DNA from: an uncultured Pseudorhodobacter sp. | GTDB lineage: Bacteria > Pseudomonadota > Alphaproteobacteria > Rhodobacterales > Rhodobacteraceae | DNA length: 64,000 nt | Assembly (NCBI GenBank): GCA_913062925.1 | Contig: CAJXWJ010000003.1 | Span: forward strand, 1 to 64,000 | Direction of reading: 5' to 3' | Part shown: piece by piece, positions 9,100 to 18,107 of the stretch | How positions within the stretch are numbered: the first letter of the stretch is position 1 | Layout of the letters: each line of letters begins with the position of its first letter | Notes under the pieces: model-generated | What the model saw: only the letters and a program-made list of their open reading frames with translations | What the model was told of the DNA's origin: nothing | Database searches by the model: none | Position numbers and translations under genes: made by a program

Positions 9100-9834
9100 A
9101 TGGTTGCAACGCCCAAATCCCGATCGAAAGCCAAACCTGCACCGCAGGACAAGCCGCCCTTACAGGCGCGGCTGCGGGTCTGGGCCAAGCGCTTGGCGCT
9201 GGGCGTGGTGGGCTATTTCGGTGTGCTGATCTTGCTGTTTAGTCTGGTTCCGCCGCCGATCAATCTTTATCAGATCAGCGAAAGCTGGCGCTTGGGCGGG
9301 ATTTCCAAGCAATGGGTCAGCTGGGAGGCCATTGCTCCGGTGATGGGGCGGTCGGTGGTGGCGGCCGAGGATGCGAATTTCTGCCAGCATTGGGGCTTTG
9401 ATCTGACCGCCATTCGCGCAGCCGTTGATGGCGGCGGCCAGCGCGGCGGATCAACCCTGACGCAGCAAGTCGTCAAAAACGTGCTGTTGTGGCAGCAGCG
9501 CAGCTATATTCGCAAAGCGCTAGAGGCTTTGCTGACACCAGTGATCGAATTGGTCTGGAGCAAGCAGCGCATTCTAGAGGTCTATCTGAACGTGGCCGAA
9601 TTTGACGAAGGCGTGTTTGGTGTGCAGGCGGCGGCGCGGCATTACTTTGGCGTCGATGCGGATGCGTTAAGCGCGCTTCAGGCTGCACGGCTGGCAGCGG
9701 TCTTGCCCAACCCGAAAGAACGCTCGGCCTCCAAGCCCACCGCCTTTATCCGCAAGCGCACCGCCGCGATTATTTCAGGCGCCGAGACCATCGCCGTCGA
9801 TGGCCGTGCCGCTTGCTTCCAGTTGCGCGACTAA
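9100..9834 (+). CDS. mtgA: Monofunctional biosynthetic peptidoglycan transglycosylase
   Basis: A 244-residue GT51 glycosyltransferase polymerising lipid II into glycan strands without a transpeptidase domain. A single N-terminal membrane anchor (about residues 30-52, LGVVGYFGVLILLFSLV) is followed by the GT51 motifs: AAEDANFCQHWGFD with the catalytic Glu, RGGSTLTQQVVKNVLL, and KQRILEVYLNVAEFDEGVFGVQ. Length and order of motifs are normal for MtgA. The short basic, Pro/Lys-rich N-terminus is cytoplasmic. It stands alone between the gltB terminator and a GST gene. Confidence 0.93.
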   Translation: MVATPKSRSKAKPAPQDKPPLQARLRVWAKRLALGVVGYFGVLILLFSLVPPPINLYQISESWRLGGISKQWVSWEAIAPVMGRSVVAAEDANFCQHWGFDLTAIRAAVDGGGQRGGSTLTQQVVKNVLLWQQRSYIRKALEALLTPVIELVWSKQRILEVYLNVAEFDEGVFGVQAAARHYFGVDADALSALQAARLAAVLPNPKERSASKPTAFIRKRTAAIISGAETIAVDGRAACFQLRD

Positions 9835-9909
9835 CCCTTATAGTGGTTGAATTCCGCCAATCTTCGCGCCATTGAAGAGCAAACCCTGAATGCAAAGTCT
9901 GACAGCTTT

Positions 9910-10575
9910 ATGATCCGCCTCTATCACTTTCCCCTCTCGCCATTCAGCCGCAAGGTGCGGTTGACGCTGGCCGAAAAGAAGCTTGAGGTCGAGCTGATCG
10001 AAGAGCGTTACTGGGAAGCCTCGCCTGATTTTATGCGCCGCAACCCTGCGGGCAAAGTGCCGGTGCTGCGGATCGACACCAAGACGCTGTCGGAAAGCCA
10101 GGCGATTTGCGAATATCTGGAAGAGTCGGTGCCGAACCCGCCCTTGATGCCGCGCGATCTGGACGGCAGGTTTGAAGTGCGCAGGCTTTGCGCTTGGTTT
10201 GACGATAAGTTCAACGCCGAGGTGACCTCGAAGCTGCTTTATGAGCGTGTGAATAAAAAGATCATGGGGCAGGGCTACCCGGATTCAAAGAACGTCAAGG
10301 CGGGGGCGGTGCGGATCAAATATCATCTGGATTACATGGCCTGGCTGCTGGATCAGCGGCGCTGGCTTGCCGGGGATGTGATGACGCTGGCCGATTTGAC
10401 CGCGGCGGCGCATCTGTCTTGTCTGGATTATATTTCGGATGTCGATTGGAACCGGTCTGCCGTGGTCAAGGATTGGTATGCCAAGATCAAGTCGCGACCG
10501 GCGTTTCGCACCCTGCTTGCCGATCAGATCCCCGGGTTTCCGCCGCCCGCCCATTATGCCGATCTTGACTTTTGA
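9910..10575 (+). CDS. Glutathione S-transferase family protein
   Basis: A 221-residue protein. The N-terminal thioredoxin-like domain is recognisable by YHFPLSPFSRKVRLTLAEKK, by the cis-proline segment NPAGKVPVLRID and by the glutathione-contacting SESQAICEYLEE. An all-alpha C-terminal domain carries WLAGDVMTLADLTAAAHLSCLDYI. The Ser/Cys-type active site (SPFSRK) is seen in bacterial GSTs and glutaredoxin-like members. The substrate cannot be told. The start at 9910 puts the GST fold at the N-terminus; an in-frame TTG upstream (9847) would add a non-conserved tail. It is followed by a hairpin-rich repeat and queG. Confidence 0.85.
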   Translation: MIRLYHFPLSPFSRKVRLTLAEKKLEVELIEERYWEASPDFMRRNPAGKVPVLRIDTKTLSESQAICEYLEESVPNPPLMPRDLDGRFEVRRLCAWFDDKFNAEVTSKLLYERVNKKIMGQGYPDSKNVKAGAVRIKYHLDYMAWLLDQRRWLAGDVMTLADLTAAAHLSCLDYISDVDWNRSAVVKDWYAKIKSRPAFRTLLADQIPGFPPPAHYADLDF

Positions 10576-10576
10576 G

Positions 10577-10625
10577 ACCACCCGCGGGGGTTTCACACCC
10601 CCGCACCCCCGTGGGATATTTAGAG
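10577..10625. repeat. REP-like intergenic hairpin element
   Basis: GCGGGGG-TTTCACA-CCCCCGC (10584-10604) forms a perfect 7-bp stem. It is followed at once by CACCCCCGTGGGATATTTAG. This layout resembles the GC-rich extragenic elements that I recall recurring after genes in Rhodobacteraceae genomes. It could also slow transcription between the GST gene and queG, but it lacks a clean T-run. Only one copy was seen in this window. Confidence 0.45.
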
Positions 10626-10629
10626 ACAG

Positions 10630-11661
10630 ATGAATGAGGCGCTGAAACAGGCTTTGACGGCGCGGGCTTTGGAAGAGGGCTTTTCCAAGCTGGGCATCTG
10701 TGCGCCGGATGCGGCACCTAAGACGGCAGAGCGGTTGCGGGCGTTTTTGGCCGCGGGGCATCATGGCCAGATGGCTTGGATGGCCGAGCGCGAGGCTTGG
10801 CGCGGCAATGCAGCGGCACTTTGGCCCGAGGCGCGCTCGGTGATCATGTTGGCGGAAAGCTATACGCCGCAGGGTGATCCGCTGGCGGTTTTGGCAGAGC
10901 GGGATCGCGCGGCGATTTCGGTCTATGCTCAGGGCAAGGATTACCACGATCTGGTGAAGCGGCGGCTGAAGCGGCTGGGTGGCTGGTTTGCGGGCGTGTC
11001 GGGGGCCGAGATCAAGGTCTTTGTCGATACCGCGCCGGTGATGGAGAAGCCCTTGGCGCAGGCCGCAGGGCTGGGCTGGCAGGGCAAGCACAGCAATCTG
11101 TTGGCGCGCGATCTGGGCAATTGGGTGTTTCTGGGGGCGATTTTCACCACCGCAGACCTGCCCAAGGACCCGCCAGAGGTCAGCCATTGCGGGTCTTGCA
11201 CCGCCTGTCTGGATATCTGCCCGACCAAGGCTTTTCCCGCGCCCTATCGCTTGGATGCGCGGCGCTGCATTTCCTATTTGACCATCGAGCATCGCGGGCC
11301 GGTTGATCTGGAGTTGCGCGCATTGATGGGCAATCGGATCTATGGCTGCGATGATTGTCTGGCGGTTTGCCCTTGGAACAAGTTTGCCCAAAGCGCCAAG
11401 GATCTGGGCTATCAGCCGCGGGTGGGTGCGCCGGCGCTTGCGGAGCTTGCGCAATTGGACGATGCGGCGTTTCGGTTGCGCTTTGCCGGTAGCCCGATCA
11501 AGCGGATTGGGCGGGACCGCTTTGTGCGTAATGTGCTTTATGCGATTGGCAATTCCGGCACTGCTGCTTTGATGCCGCAGGCTGTGGCCTTGCTGCAAGA
11601 CGCCGATGCGGCGGTGGCCGATGCAGCGCTTTGGGCGGTGCAGCGGTTGCAAGCCCTGTAA
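10630..11661 (+). CDS. queG: Epoxyqueuosine reductase QueG
   Basis: A 343-residue cobalamin- and iron-sulfur-dependent enzyme performing the last step of queuosine synthesis in tRNA. Two ferredoxin-type 4Fe-4S motifs are visible: [16 protein letters not shown] and [14 protein letters not shown]. The N-terminal half contains the conserved segment around [14 protein letters not shown] and a [26 protein letters not shown] stretch typical of QueG. The C-terminal HEAT-like tail ([19 protein letters not shown]) is also expected. The ribosome-binding site is weak (AGAGACAG). Confidence 0.95.
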   Translation: MNEALKQALTARALEEGFSKLGICAPDAAPKTAERLRAFLAAGHHGQMAWMAEREAWRGNAAALWPEARSVIMLAESYTPQGDPLAVLAERDRAAISVYAQGKDYHDLVKRRLKRLGGWFAGVSGAEIKVFVDTAPVMEKPLAQAAGLGWQGKHSNLLARDLGNWVFLGAIFTTADLPKDPPEVSHCGSCTACLDICPTKAFPAPYRLDARRCISYLTIEHRGPVDLELRALMGNRIYGCDDCLAVCPWNKFAQSAKDLGYQPRVGAPALAELAQLDDAAFRLRFAGSPIKRIGRDRFVRNVLYAIGNSGTAALMPQAVALLQDADAAVADAALWAVQRLQAL

Positions 11662-11677
11662 TAGGCCGCATGCCGCC

Positions 11678-11706
11678 TTGCTCTTGGTGGGAATTCCCAG
11701 TATTCG
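11678..11706 (+). promoter_or_regulatory. Putative argG promoter with palindromic spacer
   Basis: TTGCTC (11678-11683), a 17-nt spacer and TATTCG (11701-11706) lie about 28 nt before argG. The spacer contains the perfect 12-bp palindrome TGGGAATTCCCA (11688-11699), a possible operator. Its regulator is unknown. Confidence 0.4.
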
Positions 11707-11734
11707 CAGGCGAAACCCGTGATGGAGCCCTGAC

Positions 11735-12967
11735 ATGTCCGCACCTAAAAAAGTCGTCCTCGCCTATTCTGGTGGGCTTGATACCTCGATCATCTTGAAA
11801 TGGTTGCAGACCGAATATGGCTGCGAGGTTGTCACCTTTACTGCCGATCTGGGGCAGGGCGAAGAATTGGAGCCCGCGCGCGCCAAGGCCGAGCTGTTGG
11901 GGATCAAGAAAGAGAACATCCATATCGTCGATGTGCGCGAAGAATTCGTGCGCGATTTCGTTTTCCCGATGTTCCGCGCCAATGCTTTGTATGAAGGGCT
12001 TTATCTGCTGGGCACCTCGATTGCGCGGCCGCTGATCTCGCAGCATCTGGTGCGGATTGCGGCGGAATGTGGCGCTGATGCGGTGGCGCATGGTGCGACC
12101 GGCAAGGGCAATGATCAGGTGCGGTTTGAACTTTCGGCCTATGCGCTGAACCCTTCGATTCGCGTGATTGCGCCTTGGCGTGAGTGGGATCTGACCAGCC
12201 GCACCAAGCTGATCGAATTTGCCGAGGCGAACCAGATTCCGATTGCCAAGGACAAGCGCGGCGAAGCGCCTTTCTCGGTGGATGCGAATTTGCTGCACAC
12301 CTCTTCCGAAGGCAAAGCCTTGGAAAATCCGGCCGAGATGGCACCGGAATATGTCTATCAGCGCACGGTTTCGCCCGAGGATGCGCCGAACACCCCGGAA
12401 TATATCGAAGTCAGCTTTAAGCGCGGCGATGCCGTGGCGATCAATGGCGAGGCGATGTCGCCTGCCACCATCCTGACGCGGTTGAACGCTTTGGGTGGCG
12501 CGCATGGCATCGGGCGGTTGGACTTTGTGGAAAACCGTTTTGTCGGCATGAAGTCGCGCGGCATTTATGAGACCCCCGGCGGCACGATCTTGCTTGAGGC
12601 GCATCGTGGCATCGAGCAGATCACGCTGGATGCGGGCGCTGGCCATCTGAAAGACAGCATCATGCCGCGCTATGCCGAGCTGATCTATAACGGCTTTTGG
12701 TTCAGCCCCGAGCGCGAGATGTTGCAGGCCTTGATCGACAAGAGCCAGGATCATGTCACCGGCACCGTGCGGCTGAAGCTTTACAAGGGTTCGGCGACCT
12801 GCGTTGGGCGTTGGTCCGAGCATAGCCTTTATTCTGAAAAGCACGTCACCTTTGAAGAAGATGCCGGCGCTTATGACCAGAAGGATGCGGCGGGCTTTAT
12901 CCGTCTGAACGCGCTGCGCCTGAAACTGATTGCGACACGCAATGCGCGGGTGGCTGACAAGGGCTAA
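11735..12967 (+). CDS. argG: Argininosuccinate synthase
   Basis: A 410-residue ATP-dependent ligase joining citrulline and aspartate in arginine synthesis. The N-type ATP pyrophosphatase P-loop is [15 protein letters not shown]. The family signature [17 protein letters not shown] and the segment [36 protein letters not shown] are present. Length is standard. It has its own promoter candidate and a strong terminator, so it is likely monocistronic. Confidence 0.97.
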   Translation: MSAPKKVVLAYSGGLDTSIILKWLQTEYGCEVVTFTADLGQGEELEPARAKAELLGIKKENIHIVDVREEFVRDFVFPMFRANALYEGLYLLGTSIARPLISQHLVRIAAECGADAVAHGATGKGNDQVRFELSAYALNPSIRVIAPWREWDLTSRTKLIEFAEANQIPIAKDKRGEAPFSVDANLLHTSSEGKALENPAEMAPEYVYQRTVSPEDAPNTPEYIEVSFKRGDAVAINGEAMSPATILTRLNALGGAHGIGRLDFVENRFVGMKSRGIYETPGGTILLEAHRGIEQITLDAGAGHLKDSIMPRYAELIYNGFWFSPEREMLQALIDKSQDHVTGTVRLKLYKGSATCVGRWSEHSLYSEKHVTFEEDAGAYDQKDAAGFIRLNALRLKLIATRNARVADKG

Positions 12968-12988
12968 GGCCTGACAGATCTGAAGAAA

Positions 12989-13016
12989 GCCGCGCCAGAT
13001 CTTGGCGCGGCTTTTT
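12989..13016 (+). terminator. Rho-independent terminator of argG
   Basis: GCCGCGCC-AGATCTT-GGCGCGGC is followed by TTTTT, with flanking AAA/TTT extending the stem. It lies between argG and the convergent sulfotransferase-like gene and may serve both. Confidence 0.85.
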
Positions 13017-13024
13017 CATGGGCG

Positions 13025-13741
13025 CTAAAGCTTATGCGCGGTTAGCTTTTCGTAATAGGGCAGCGCCTGATCAACCAGATCGGCGTAGTGCTTGGCCAGA
13101 TCGGGCAGGGCGGCTTCGGGGTCTTCAAACCCTGTCGAGCGATGCACCGCGTTATACCAATGCGGCGCCCAGATGCCGTCATAGGGTTTCGGCCCTACCG
13201 TCCAATGCAGCATCTTTTCGGTAAAGCTGATCCCCAGCGCCGCGCAAAGCCCTGACAGCGCGCGCGCTGGGTTGGCGCGGATATCGGCGCTGTCGATCAC
13301 CAAAGGCGCATGGCCCAGCTGATCGGCAATCTGGTCGAACAGGTCGGCCTGTTGTTGAAAGCCAATATCGGCAAGCGTCGGGCCTTCGCGTTTCTTGGCA
13401 TAGCTTGCCACAACGCGAGCGGGGTGGCGGATCAGGAAGACATTGGTCAGATCACGCATGAAATCGCGCGGAAAGCCGGGGATCATATGCAGGGTCATGT
13501 GTTTTTGGTAAAACAGGCTCTGACCTTGCGGAATTGGGCCAATGCAATCGGCGGCAACCTGCAAAGGGTCGGTGCTTTGCGAGGCGATCACCTCTTGCTG
13601 CATCGGGTGCGCAAGGCCGGTTGCGGCCAGATAGGCTGCGTAAAACGGCTCGTCCACCACAGCGCAATCGCCACGCGCGGCGAAAGCATACATCATCGCG
13701 GTTGACAGGTTGCGTGGGCCTGACCACATCGCGATTTTCAT
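13025..13741 (-). CDS. Sulfotransferase-fold protein paired with an aminotransferase
   Basis: A 238-residue P-loop protein. The N-terminal MWSGPRNLSTAMMYAFAARGD resembles the 5' PAPS-binding loop of sulfotransferases. The central segment FLIRHPARVVASYAKK resembles the 3'-phosphate-binding motif (R-x-P-x4-S-x-Y). The true substrate is unknown; such proteins are often annotated sulfotransferase family or branched-chain aminotransferase-associated. It overlaps the end of the upstream aminotransferase gene in an ATGA junction, so the two are translationally coupled. Confidence 0.75.
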   Translation of the reverse strand: MKIAMWSGPRNLSTAMMYAFAARGDCAVVDEPFYAAYLAATGLAHPMQQEVIASQSTDPLQVAADCIGPIPQGQSLFYQKHMTLHMIPGFPRDFMRDLTNVFLIRHPARVVASYAKKREGPTLADIGFQQQADLFDQIADQLGHAPLVIDSADIRANPARALSGLCAALGISFTEKMLHWTVGPKPYDGIWAPHWYNAVHRSTGFEDPEAALPDLAKHYADLVDQALPYYEKLTAHKL

Positions 13742-14637
13742 GCGCCGACCATGGCTTTGTAAAGGTCGCGAATGCGCTGGGTGACGGGGCCCATCTGGCC
13801 GCTGCCAATCTGGCGACCGTCGATCTGGCTGACAGGGGTTTGCGCGCCAAAGGTGCCGGTCAAAAACGCTTCATCGGCGGAATAGGTTTCGACCAACGAG
13901 AAGTTTTTCTCGAACACCGGAATGTCATTGGCACGGCACAGGTCGATCACCTTTTGCCGTGTGATGCCGTTCATGCAGTAATCGCCGGTCGAGGTCCAAA
14001 CCTGACCCTTGCGCACGATAAAAAAGTTGCAAGCGTTGGTGGTGTTCACAAAGCCATGCACATCCAGCATCAGGCCCTCGTCGGCACCGGCCTTTTCGGC
14101 GGCGATGCACGCCAGAATGCAGTTCAGCTTGGAATGCGAGTTCAGCTTGGGGTCTTGGGTCATCGGCAGGCCGCGCAGATGTGGCACCGTGGCCAGACGG
14201 ATCGGGCGCGGCATATTGGGGCGGCTGTGTTCCATGATGATCACCATGGTCGGGCCTTGCTGCGACAGTTTTGGGTGCTGAAACGGCCGGGTCTTGACGC
14301 CGCGCGTCAGCATCAGCCGCGCATGGGCGTCGGTGGTCATGCCATTGGCAGCTTGTGTCTCTAACACGGCGGAAATCACTTGATCTGGCGTCATGCCGAT
14401 ATCAAGATCAATCGCCTTGGCCGCTTCGAACAGCCGCGCGATATGTTCGTCTAGAAAGGTCCAGCGGCCGTTATAAAGACGAATTCCCTCCCAAACGCCA
14501 TCGCCCAGCATAAAGCCGGAATCATAGACCGAAACCGTCGCTTGGGCTTTCGGCACGATCTTTCCGTTCACATAGATCAGGATCGTTTCGTTGCGGGCGT
14601 CGTCTTCGGCTTGGTGGGTCGAGATATGGTCTGTCAT
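13738..14637 (-). CDS. PLP-dependent class IV aminotransferase (IlvE/Dat-like)
   Basis: A 299-residue fold-type IV aminotransferase. The probable PLP-binding lysine lies in LNSHSKLNCILA. The class signature is seen at EGLMLDVHGFVNTTNACNFFIVRKG and GITRQKVIDLCR. Branched-chain or D-amino-acid aminotransferases have this layout, and the substrate cannot be decided. Start 14637 (MTDHIST) is chosen because the region upstream codes for an unconserved Ala/Lys-rich tail. It is coupled to the sulfotransferase-like gene downstream, suggesting a shared pathway. Confidence 0.8.
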   Translation of the reverse strand: MTDHISTHQAEDDARNETILIYVNGKIVPKAQATVSVYDSGFMLGDGVWEGIRLYNGRWTFLDEHIARLFEAAKAIDLDIGMTPDQVISAVLETQAANGMTTDAHARLMLTRGVKTRPFQHPKLSQQGPTMVIIMEHSRPNMPRPIRLATVPHLRGLPMTQDPKLNSHSKLNCILACIAAEKAGADEGLMLDVHGFVNTTNACNFFIVRKGQVWTSTGDYCMNGITRQKVIDLCRANDIPVFEKNFSLVETYSADEAFLTGTFGAQTPVSQIDGRQIGSGQMGPVTQRIRDLYKAMVGA

Positions 14638-14708
14638 TTTAGCCTCCGCTTTGGCGCAGGCTATTGTGCCGCGCGCCAAAGGCCAAGGGGCTGCGTCGCT
14701 AAACGGCC

Positions 14709-15401
14709 TTACAGAGACATTTCCGCGATGATCGCACGGGCGGCGGCGGCGGGATCGGCGGCTTGCCAGATCGGGCGGCCCACCACGATGTGATCGACAC
14801 CATCGGCGATGGCTTGAGCCGGGGTGGCGACGCGCTTTTGGTCACCAAGGGCGGCGCCTGCGGGGCGCACACCGGGGGTGACGATCAGCTTGCCCTTGGC
14901 TTGCGGCAAAGCGCGGATCGCTGCGGCCTCTTGGGGGCTGGCGATGACGCCATCGGCACCTGCCTCTAGCGCGCGGGCGGCGCGTTCCAGCGTGATTTCG
15001 CGCAGATCGCCCGGCTTGATCAGGTTGGCATCCAGATCGGCACGGTCCAGCGAGGTGAGAATGGTAACAGCCATGATCTTCAGATTGGTGCCCGCCTTGC
15101 CCTCGGCTGCGGCGCGCACAACCTGCGGGTCGCCGTGCACGGTCAGCAGATCCAGATCATATTGCGCAAGGCCACGCACGGCGGCTTCGACAGTGGCACC
15201 GATGTCGAACAGCTTCATATCCAGAAAGATGCGCTTGCCATGTTCGGCCTTCAGCTCGTTTGCCAGCGCAAGCCCGCCGCCTGTCAGCATCCCCAGACCG
15301 ATCTTGTAAAACGACACCGCTTTGCCAAGCCGACCAGCAAGCTCGAGGCCCTGCAAGATATTTGGCACATCAAGCGCGACGATAAGACGGTCATCAGACA
15401 T
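14709..15401 (-). CDS. pyrF: Orotidine 5'-phosphate decarboxylase
   Basis: A 230-residue TIM-barrel enzyme making UMP from OMP. The catalytic Asp-Lys array is visible in RLIVALDVPN, KIGLGMLTGGG and FLDMKLFDIGATVEAAVR. The C-terminal phosphate-binding loop is VVGRPIWQAADPAAAARAI. The start at 15401 (MSDDRL) matches the family; a longer frame upstream is not conserved. The size is typical of the proteobacterial short form. Confidence 0.95.
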   Translation of the reverse strand: MSDDRLIVALDVPNILQGLELAGRLGKAVSFYKIGLGMLTGGGLALANELKAEHGKRIFLDMKLFDIGATVEAAVRGLAQYDLDLLTVHGDPQVVRAAAEGKAGTNLKIMAVTILTSLDRADLDANLIKPGDLREITLERAARALEAGADGVIASPQEAAAIRALPQAKGKLIVTPGVRPAGAALGDQKRVATPAQAIADGVDHIVVGRPIWQAADPAAAARAIIAEMSL

Positions 15402-15511
15402 GGGCTGGCTCCTATGATTTTGCCCGTCATGGCGGGTAAGGGGCCAAGCTGTCAAGCAGGCACGCGGTTTAGACTGCGCCCAGCCCCCGCAAATTGACTG
15501 CGGGTCAATCG

Positions 15512-16153
15512 TTACAGACTGCGGACAAGCAGGCTTTCGATCAGCGTGGGCAGATCCGCAAAATCGGTAAAGCTGGCGACATGGGGCAGCTCTGCGACAG
15601 CAGTTTTGCGATAGCCTTCGGTGAATAAGACAAAGCGCACGGCGGCGCGGCTTGCGGTTTCGGCATCCACCTCGCTGTCACCAATATAGATATCGGGGGT
15701 GCAGGCGTGCAGTGGCGCTGGGTCCGGCTTGCGGCGGGGTAGACTGTCGCCGCCAATCACTTGGTCAAACAGCGCCGCAATCCCCATCTGTGCCAAACAT
15801 GCCCGCGCAGGCGCTTCGGGTTTGTTGGTGCAAAGCGCAAGGCTATGTCCTGCCGCATGCAAAGCCGCAAGCGCCCCTGCCACGCCGGGATAAAGCACCG
15901 TCTCTTGCCCATTCACCGCGTCATAATGGCGCGCAACGCAAGGTGACAGCTCGGCATGGCGCGCAGGATCAATCCCGCGCGCGGCCATGACCAAAGTCAC
16001 CAGATGCGGCAGGCCGTTGCCGATAAAGCCAATCACCTCGGACAGGGACAGCGGCGCCAGCCCCTCTTCCACCAGCATCAGATTGACCGCCGCGCGAATA
16101 TCTGGCGCGCTGTCGATCAAGGTGCCGTCAAGGTCAAAGACGATCCGCGCCAT
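15512..16153 (-). CDS. gph: Phosphoglycolate phosphatase (HAD family)
   Basis: A 213-residue haloacid-dehalogenase phosphatase. Motif I is FDLDGTLIDSAPD, motif II is LCTNKPEAPARACL and motif III/IV is YIGDSEVDAETASRAAVR. Gph clears 2-phosphoglycolate. Its start lies 4 nt after the rpe stop on the same strand; the rpe-gph pairing is common in proteobacteria and supports the assignment over a generic HAD phosphatase. The start at 16153 begins directly with the HAD fold. Confidence 0.88.
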   Translation of the reverse strand: MARIVFDLDGTLIDSAPDIRAAVNLMLVEEGLAPLSLSEVIGFIGNGLPHLVTLVMAARGIDPARHAELSPCVARHYDAVNGQETVLYPGVAGALAALHAAGHSLALCTNKPEAPARACLAQMGIAALFDQVIGGDSLPRRKPDPAPLHACTPDIYIGDSEVDAETASRAAVRFVLFTEGYRKTAVAELPHVASFTDFADLPTLIESLLVRSL

Positions 16154-16157
16154 TAGC

Positions 16158-16844
16158 TTACCGTGCCGCTTCGGCTGCGGCGCGAATGGCGCGGATATTT
16201 TCGCCATAAGCGGCAGGATCGGCCACAGACCCGCCCTTGAACACGGCAGAGCCCGCAACCAAAACATCGGCCCCAGCTGCGGCCACCAAAGGCGCGGTTT
16301 GCGTCGTGATCCCGCCATCGATTTCAATATGGATCGGACGATCGCCAATCATCGCGCGCAGGCTGCGGATTTTCGCCGTCATGTCGATAAACTTCTGCCC
16401 ACCAAAGCCGGGGTTCACCGTCATCACGCAGATCAGATCGGTCAGATCCAACAGATGCGCCACCGCTTCGGCAGGCGTGCCGGGGTTCAGCGCCACGCCT
16501 GCCTTCATGCCGGCGCCGCGAATGGCCTGAAGCGTCCGGTGAATATGCGGGCCTGCTTCAACATGTGGCGTCAAAATATCGGTGCCCGCGGCCGCAAAGG
16601 CGTCGATATAAGCATCGACCGGCGAGATCATGATATGCACATCCATCACGGTTTTCACATGTTTGCGAAAAGCCGCAACCGCGGGTGGGCCAAATGTGAT
16701 ATTGGGCACGAAATGGCCATCCATCACATCGACATGCACCCAATCGGCCCCCTGCGCCTCGATCGCTTGGATCTCGCGGCCGAAATCGGCGAAATCGGCG
16801 GAAAGGATCGAGGGGGCGATTTTGATGGATCGGTCAAAACTCAT
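16158..16844 (-). CDS. rpe: Ribulose-phosphate 3-epimerase
   Basis: A 228-residue TIM-barrel enzyme interconverting ribulose 5-phosphate and xylulose 5-phosphate. Signature segments are APSILSADFADFGREI, VHVDVMDGHFVPNITFGP, MTVNPGFGGQKFI, IEIDGGI and LVAGSAVFK. All catalytic Asp/His positions are present. It is first of a two-gene unit with gph. Confidence 0.96.
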   Translation of the reverse strand: MSFDRSIKIAPSILSADFADFGREIQAIEAQGADWVHVDVMDGHFVPNITFGPPAVAAFRKHVKTVMDVHIMISPVDAYIDAFAAAGTDILTPHVEAGPHIHRTLQAIRGAGMKAGVALNPGTPAEAVAHLLDLTDLICVMTVNPGFGGQKFIDMTAKIRSLRAMIGDRPIHIEIDGGITTQTAPLVAAAGADVLVAGSAVFKGGSVADPAAYGENIRAIRAAAEAAR

Positions 16845-17042
16845 GCTTTGGCTCCTTGGGCTGAGACTGTGCGGCCAGTGGCTTACTTTTACCTTGTGTC
16901 ACGCCGCCGAATTGATCCGCAAGGCCTTGTGGGCGAAACTTTGAGAGCCAGCGAGGCGTTTTCTCGCCGTGTGATTTGTGTCAAAGCAGGCAAAGCGAGG
17001 CAGGCTTAGACTGCGGCCAAGCAAAAAGACATCGGAGGAAAG

Positions 17043-18107
17043 ATGGATCTGAGCAGCTTGCTTGACTATGTGAACGAGGCAAATCTGGCCGCGTTTTTTG
17101 GCCTGCTGACGGGTGTGGTCTTTGGGGTCGCAGCGCAGCGGTCATCGTTTTGTCTGCGCGCAGCAACGGTTGAATTTGCACGCGGCAGACTGGGGCCAAG
17201 AATGTCGGTGTGGCTGCTGACCTTTTCCACCGCCGTGGTCTGGGTGCAGGGCGCGCAAAGCCTAGGGCTGTTTCGCGCTGAAGATGCCCGCATGATGGCG
17301 GTTGCCGGATCTTGGTCGGGCGCAGTGATTGGCGGGCTGATGTTTGGCGCAGGCATGGTCTTGGCGCGGGGCTGTTCGGGACGGCTGTTGGTTTTGGCGG
17401 CCACGGGCAATCTGCGGTCGCTGATCGCCGGGCTGATTTTTGCGGTGGTGGCGCAGATGAGTCTGCACGGCTGGCTGGCGCCTTTGCGCGGCGCTTTGGC
17501 GGGGCTTTGGGTGACGCCAAGTGGACGCAATATCAACCTTTTAGCGGCTCTATCCCTGCCCGATTGGTCGGGAGTGCTGCTGGGGCTGGCGGTTGCGGCG
17601 CTGGCCTTGGTCTTGGCGCGGCGCAACCAGATTGGCGCGCGGGTCTTGGTCTTTGCCTCGGGCGTTGGCTTTGCTGTGGCACTGGGCTGGGTGTTGACCT
17701 TTTCGCTGGCACAGGTGGCTTTTGATCCTGTCAGCGTCACCTCTGCGACCTTTTCAGGACCATCGGCCAAGACCTTGATGTTCTTTTTGGTGCCAGATGC
17801 GGTGCCAGAGTTTGACATTGGCCTTGTTCCCGGCGTCTTCCTTGGCGCATTTCTGGCCGCAGCTGTCAGCAAAGAGCTAAGATTTCAGGGTTTTGAGGGC
17901 ATAGGCCAGATGCGTCGCGCGATGGCGGGGGCGGCGCTGATGGGTTTTGGCGCGATGCTGGCAGGCGGATGCGCGATTGGCGCAGGGGTTACAGGGGCCT
18001 CGATCTTTGTCGCAACGGCTTGGCTGGCGGCATTGTGCATGTGGATCGGCGCAGCGCTTACCGATTTCTTCGTCGATCAGCCCAAGACGGGGCGCGGCAG
18101 CGCTTAA
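17043..18107 (+). CDS. YeeE/YedE (TsuA-like) sulfur transport family membrane protein
   Basis: A 354-residue polytopic membrane protein with roughly nine to ten hydrophobic segments. The family cysteines are visible in RSSFCLRAA, LARGCSGRLL and AGGCAIGAGVTG. YeeE/TsuA members import thiosulfate through such Cys relays, and that role is inferred here by family. A strong ribosome-binding site GGAGGAA precedes the start. The gene is divergent from rpe and convergent with a GntR regulator, overlapping its stop by 4 nt. No partner TusA-like gene is adjacent. Confidence 0.85.
   Translation: MDLSSLLDYVNEANLAAFFGLLTGVVFGVAAQRSSFCLRAATVEFARGRLGPRMSVWLLTFSTAVVWVQGAQSLGLFRAEDARMMAVAGSWSGAVIGGLMFGAGMVLARGCSGRLLVLAATGNLRSLIAGLIFAVVAQMSLHGWLAPLRGALAGLWVTPSGRNINLLAALSLPDWSGVLLGLAVAALALVLARRNQIGARVLVFASGVGFAVALGWVLTFSLAQVAFDPVSVTSATFSGPSAKTLMFFLVPDAVPEFDIGLVPGVFLGAFLAAAVSKELRFQGFEGIGQMRRAMAGAALMGFGAMLAGGCAIGAGVTGASIFVATAWLAALCMWIGAALTDFFVDQPKTGRGSA

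Noticed and set aside
11498-12844. 448-codon ORF antisense to argG and the queG end
   Set aside because: It crosses a terminated gene boundary and lacks a ribosome-binding site or motifs.
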